A DNA stretch of 64,000 bases, taken from NCBI GenBank assembly GCA_964645775.1, contig CAZYBU010000001.1, positions 124,001 through 188,000 on the forward strand, in the 5' to 3' direction. This DNA is from CAZYBU01 sp964645775 (lineage in GTDB: Bacteria > Spirochaetota > UBA4802 > UBA5550). Of this stretch, positions 60,591 through 64,000 are shown in pieces (position 1 is the stretch's first letter; each line of letters opens with the position of its first letter). Made by a program: the position numbers and the translations under genes. The notes under the pieces were generated by a model that did no database searches, was not told where the DNA came from, and was given only the letters and a program-made list of their open reading frames with translations.

Positions 60591-62870
60591 TTAGTCAGCC
60601 GGTTCCAGGGGGGTGTATTTCTCCATGAAGGTTTTACGACCCGAAGGGAAGGCGATGGTCAGCTTAACATCGTCTCCGCTGCCCTGGATCGTCAGGATAC
60701 GTCCCGGCCCGTATTTAGGGTGGGTAATCCTCTGGTTCAGTGAAAAACGGGAAGAGTCACTCTCTCCCGTTTTCGGGTGAATCGAAATCTGTCTTTCTCT
60801 TTCATGAGCAGGGGAAGAGGAGGTATTGAAGGAAGAGAACCGGTTTTTCTCCTTTGAAGGAGACATGCCGCGGGATGAAGGTTTCTGGTTGAAAGAGTAA
60901 GAGGAAACCGGCGCACCATCAGAACCGAATTCTTCATATTGTATATTGTCGGAGTCTATCTCGTCAAGAAATCGTGAAGGTTCCTTTCGGTAGACTTCAT
61001 TGAAGGACCTTCGTAGTTCCGCGGAGGTCATGTAAAGACGTTCTTTTGCCCGGGTCATCCCGACGTAACAGAGTCTTCGTTCCTCCTCGACTCCTTCTTC
61101 CGCGTCCATGGAGAGACGGTGCGGAAAAGTGTCCTCCTCCATTCCGGTGAGAAAAACAACGGGAAACTCCAGACCCTTGGCGTTGTGTACCGTCATAAGG
61201 GTAATGGGATCATCCTGTCTCTCTTCCATGTCAGCCGTATCTTCCGAAGTGAGGAGGGAAATTTCCTGGAGAAACTGTTCAACCGTGGAGTCCGGATGAT
61301 TTCGTTCGTATTCATAGACACTGTTTACCAGCTCCTCGATGTTCTCCCTGCGGGACAGGCTCTCTATGCCTGGATCGGAATCGAGCATTTCCCTGTATCC
61401 GGAGAGCTCGTAGAGTTCCATGACAAAGGAAGAGAGGGGTCTTGTTTCGGGGACCTCCCGGGCCATCTCTATAAACTGAAGTATGAGTTTTCGAAAAGTC
61501 TTAACTCCGGCTGGAACACGTCCCGGGACAATCTCTTTTTCAATGGCCTTCCAGGGCGGTATTCTCTCCTGTCGGGCGGCCTCATCTATACGACCGATGG
61601 TTGCTTGCCCGATCCCCCGGGTAGGGGTGTTTATGATCCGTGCCAGAGCCACGCTGTCATCCGGATTAATGACGAATTTCATGTAGGCGAGAAGGTCCTT
61701 GATCTCCTTTCGGTCATAGAATTTCAGACCCCCTATGATACGGTAAGGGAGGGAGGCCCGGCGGATAACGTCCTCAAAGACCCGGGATTGGGCGTTTGTT
61801 CTATAAAAAATGGCAAAATCGCTGTTGGAGAATCTCTCCCTGTGTTTGAGGGATATGATCCGGTTTACCACGTATTCCGCTTCTCCATACTCGTTGTTGG
61901 CCCTGACAACGGTCACAGGTTCTCCGTCATCCACAACGGATTGCAGATCCTTTTCTTTACGGTTAAAGTTGTTTTTGATTACGCTGGCAGCGGCCTGCAG
62001 GATGGGATGGGCCGACCGATAATTCCGGTTTAATGTAACAGTTCGGGTCCGGGAAAAATCCTGTTCAAAGTTCAGTATATTCCTGATGTCCGCTCCTCTC
62101 CACGAATAGATGGACTGGTCATCATCACCCACCACGCAGAGGTTCTGGCTGACCGAGGAGAGGTATCGAACCATGAGGTACTGGGCATAGTTCGTGTCCT
62201 GGTATTCATCGACCATGAAGTATCGCCATCGCCTCTGGAGGCTTTCCAGGACCTCAGGCGCCTCACGGAAAAGCCGTACGGTTTCAATAATAAGATCATT
62301 GAAGTCCAGGGCCCTGTTTTCCCGCAGTACCTGGTGATAGCGATCAAAGAGTTCATGAAAACTAATGTAAGGTACCTCAGGCATAAGACTGCTGATGTCC
62401 GAATCCTCAACGAATTCGGCCCTGTCCTTGATGGAGGAGATGCGTGATATCAGGGTGGAGGGACGAAGCCGTTTAGGGTCCATTTTTAATTCATCCCTGA
62501 TGATCTTCTTCACCACTGATTCCTGGTCCTGCCGGTCATAGATGGTGAAGGAACGGGGAATATCTATTCTGTCACCATGATTCCTGAGAATATAAACAGA
62601 GGCGGAATGGAAAGTCCTGATAAAGACATCCTTTCCAACGGGTCCGGCAAGCTGCACAATACGGTTTCTCATCTCCTCCGCCGCCTTGTTGGTAAAGGTA
62701 ACGGCAAAGATGCTTAAGGGAGCCACGCCTGTCTGGTGAATGAGGTAGGCTATCCGGTGAGTTATGACACGTGTTTTTCCGGAGCCAGCCCCGGCAAATA
62801 TCAGAAGGGGGCCCTCCGTGGTCGTTACAGCTTCCTGTTGCTCTTTGTTCAAATCTTCAGTAATATGCAT
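60591..62870 (-). CDS. pcrA: UvrD/PcrA-type superfamily 1 DNA helicase
   Basis: 759 residues. Walker A AGAGSGKT (about residues 26-33) follows DLNKEQQEAV; the order continues with VTFTNKAAEEMRNR, VDEYQDTNYAQY, VGDDDQSIYSWRGADI, LNRNYRS, and LMTVHNAKGLEFPVVFL. The C-terminal 80 residues (ITHPKYGPGRIL to FMEKYTPLE) form the Tudor-like domain that binds RNA polymerase in PcrA. It unwinds DNA 3' to 5' in repair and replication-conflict processing. The gene is divergent from rimP. Confidence 0.95.
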   Translation of the reverse strand: MHITEDLNKEQQEAVTTTEGPLLIFAGAGSGKTRVITHRIAYLIHQTGVAPLSIFAVTFTNKAAEEMRNRIVQLAGPVGKDVFIRTFHSASVYILRNHGDRIDIPRSFTIYDRQDQESVVKKIIRDELKMDPKRLRPSTLISRISSIKDRAEFVEDSDISSLMPEVPYISFHELFDRYHQVLRENRALDFNDLIIETVRLFREAPEVLESLQRRWRYFMVDEYQDTNYAQYLMVRYLSSVSQNLCVVGDDDQSIYSWRGADIRNILNFEQDFSRTRTVTLNRNYRSAHPILQAAASVIKNNFNRKEKDLQSVVDDGEPVTVVRANNEYGEAEYVVNRIISLKHRERFSNSDFAIFYRTNAQSRVFEDVIRRASLPYRIIGGLKFYDRKEIKDLLAYMKFVINPDDSVALARIINTPTRGIGQATIGRIDEAARQERIPPWKAIEKEIVPGRVPAGVKTFRKLILQFIEMAREVPETRPLSSFVMELYELSGYREMLDSDPGIESLSRRENIEELVNSVYEYERNHPDSTVEQFLQEISLLTSEDTADMEERQDDPITLMTVHNAKGLEFPVVFLTGMEEDTFPHRLSMDAEEGVEEERRLCYVGMTRAKERLYMTSAELRRSFNEVYRKEPSRFLDEIDSDNIQYEEFGSDGAPVSSYSFNQKPSSRGMSPSKEKNRFSSFNTSSSPAHERERQISIHPKTGESDSSRFSLNQRITHPKYGPGRILTIQGSGDDVKLTIAFPSGRKTFMEKYTPLEPAD

Positions 62871-62999
62871 AATTATGTCCCTTCAGTCAGGGAACAACAG
62901 GAGTTTTTAGCTGGCAAGAGAAAAGTCATGTTTTTCTTTACAAACAATTATGTGCAACCTGATGACTATATATGAATGACAGAGTTCAACAAAAAGGGC

Positions 63000-63028
63000 T
63001 TGCAATAAAAGAGACCCCCATGATAACT
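63000..63028 (+). promoter_or_regulatory. Weak promoter candidate for the rimP-nusA operon
   Basis: TTGCAA (63000-63005) and ATAACT (63023-63028) with 17 bases between. The -10 match is poor. It lies ahead of the leader hairpin. Confidence 0.3.
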
Positions 63029-63053
63029 GACGTGTATCGTAGCTGGATCAGAG

Positions 63054-63080
63054 AGAGAGTGCACGCCACTCTCTTTTTTT
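63054..63080 (+). terminator. Intrinsic terminator in the rimP leader (possible attenuator)
   Basis: AGAGAGTG (63054-63061), loop CACGC, CACTCTCT (63067-63074), then a T run to 63080. All eight pairs are Watson-Crick. It stands in a divergent intergenic region 16 bases before the rimP ATG, so it can only act on transcripts that would enter rimP. Confidence 0.7.
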
Positions 63081-63096
63081 AGTCCATGAGGAGCTT

Positions 63097-63537
63097 ATGC
63101 CCGCAACGGAGATTGATCGCCTTATTGACCAGGCGGCAGAGAACTGCGGATATATGATATATGAGAAGGGAGTTCTGTTGAAAGGTAATAACTCCCAGGT
63201 GAGGGTGAAGATTGACAGCCTCAAGGGTATAACCCACAAAGATTGTGAGGTTTTCAGCAGGGAGCTTACGGCCCTTCTTGATGAATCGGAGCTGCTTCCC
63301 AATTATTCCCTGGAGGTCTCTTCGCCCGGTGTTCGGCGTAAGCTTCGTAACCGTGAAGAATTTGAACGGTTCAAAGGCTCACAGGTAAAGGTTGTTTGGA
63401 AAGACAATGGAGGATCGGGTGTCATTGTCGGTAAACTGGAAGGTGTAAGTGAAAAAACAATTGATGTGAGGGACGAAAAGCGAGTCCATCATATAACCAT
63501 CGACTCGATAACGAGTGCGAATATTGAAATCATATAG
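63097..63537 (+). CDS. rimP: Ribosome maturation factor RimP
   Basis: 146 residues, the normal length. It has the RimP pattern: IDRLIDQAAENCGYMIYEKGV, VRVKIDSLKGITHKDCEVFSRELTALLD, and the signature LEVSSPGVRRKLRNREEFERFKG. The C-terminal part is the SH3-like domain. It assists assembly of the 30S subunit. GAGGAG lies six bases before the ATG. It is followed by nusA, 23 bases downstream, in the conserved order. Confidence 0.93.
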   Translation: MPATEIDRLIDQAAENCGYMIYEKGVLLKGNNSQVRVKIDSLKGITHKDCEVFSRELTALLDESELLPNYSLEVSSPGVRRKLRNREEFERFKGSQVKVVWKDNGGSGVIVGKLEGVSEKTIDVRDEKRVHHITIDSITSANIEII

Positions 63538-63560
63538 GGGTACACGCAAGAAGGTGTGTC

Positions 63561-64000
63561 ATGAGTAATAACTTCTTTGAAGCGCTTCATCAGATCGCGA
63601 CAGACAAGGGAATCCCCCGGGATACCATTGAAGAAATCGTCGAGTCCGCCATGCTTTCAGCTTATAAGAAACAGTACGGGGGCACGGAAGACGTGACCGT
63701 GGAATTTGACAGGGATACGAACACCCTTATCATGAGGTCCAGGAAAATGGTAGTTAAGAATACCCGGAATCCGGCCCTGGAGATATCCATTGAGGACGCG
63801 CGAAGAATAAAAAAAGACGCTGATCCGGGTGATGAAATCTACGTCGAGGAGAACCCTCTGAAGACCTTTGGCCGAATCGCAGCCCAGACAGCCAAGCAGG
63901 TCATTATCCAGAAGATCAAGGAAGCTGAAAAGAACATCATATACGATGAATTCAAGGAGAGGGAAGGGGAGCTAATAAACGGGTTTTTACAGAGAAAATC
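63561..64000 (+). CDS. nusA: Transcription termination/antitermination factor NusA, 3'-truncated by window edge
   Basis: Only the first 146 or so codons are present. The visible part, FFEALHQIATDKGIPRDTIEEIVESAMLSAYKK followed by FGRIAAQTAKQVIIQKIKEAEKN, is the RNA polymerase-binding N-terminal domain; the S1 and KH domains lie outside. NusA modulates pausing and termination. It is co-transcribed with rimP. The leader hairpin upstream of rimP could be its own target. Confidence 0.95.
   Translation, partial: MSNNFFEALHQIATDKGIPRDTIEEIVESAMLSAYKKQYGGTEDVTVEFDRDTNTLIMRSRKMVVKNTRNPALEISIEDARRIKKDADPGDEIYVEENPLKTFGRIAAQTAKQVIIQKIKEAEKNIIYDEFKEREGELINGFLQRK

Overview
This 64 kb window looks like chromosomal DNA of a free-living, diderm spirochaete or close relative. 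The reasons are a CarD regulator next to a membrane-anchored PIN/TRAM protein, lipoproteins and outer-membrane barrels among the envelope genes, and a homopolymeric G tract inside a promoter, as in treponemes. Taxonomy is inferred from gene content only. No prophage, insertion sequence, CRISPR array, rRNA or tRNA was recognised; tmRNA is the only RNA gene.

Layout. 0-10 kb: metabolic genes (3'-part of an iron alcohol dehydrogenase, ATP-grasp enzyme, CocE-type hydrolase), a leftward operon of STAS protein, NAD-dependent epimerase, membrane protein and 4Fe-4S protein, then a penicillin acylase homologue. 10-12.9 kb: aldehyde dehydrogenase followed by a decayed stretch with fragments of a nitroreductase, a DUF1722 protein and an unidentified ORF around a YhhN gene. 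12.9-24.1 kb: two export systems facing each other, namely TetR-TolC-adaptor-RND-PII-like protein (with a promoter and a perfect 20-bp operator) and, leftward, TolC-RND with no adaptor. 24-30 kb: UbiD decarboxylase, HhH glycosylase, a coiled-coil membrane protein divergent from a short MotA-like protein, and a DUF362 protein.

30.2-33 kb is an AT-richer islet (DinB, ribbon-helix-helix-like protein, diacylglycerol kinase homologue) in which a 13-bp sequence recurs four times. 33-45 kb is a dense rightward series: RpiB, a LamG/FnIII exported protein, CCA-adding enzyme, a lipoprotein, an alpha/beta hydrolase, then a 1110-residue protein with two discoidin-like domains, sixteen exact 32-residue tail-fibre-like repeats and a C-terminal assembly domain, followed by thioredoxin and Dtd. 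45-49 kb carries a three-gene exported operon: lamin-tail protein, barrel plus helix-hairpin-helix protein, and a second barrel. tmRNA (ssrA) with its own promoter and terminator follows.

49.5-64 kb: unknown lipoproteins and cytosolic proteins, a flagellin-like protein whose promoter spacer contains a C9 tract (probable phase variation), HtrA protease, PBP1A-CarD-PIN/TRAM, a flavoprotein and a degenerate malic-enzyme-like protein, a sensor-like lipoprotein, the PcrA/UvrD helicase, and the start of rimP-nusA behind a terminator-like attenuator.

The most noteworthy items are the C9 promoter spacer at 51.9 kb, the lamin-tail/HhH/barrel operon, the discoidin-repeat fibre protein, the 13-bp repeat family at 30-33 kb and the rimP-nusA leader.
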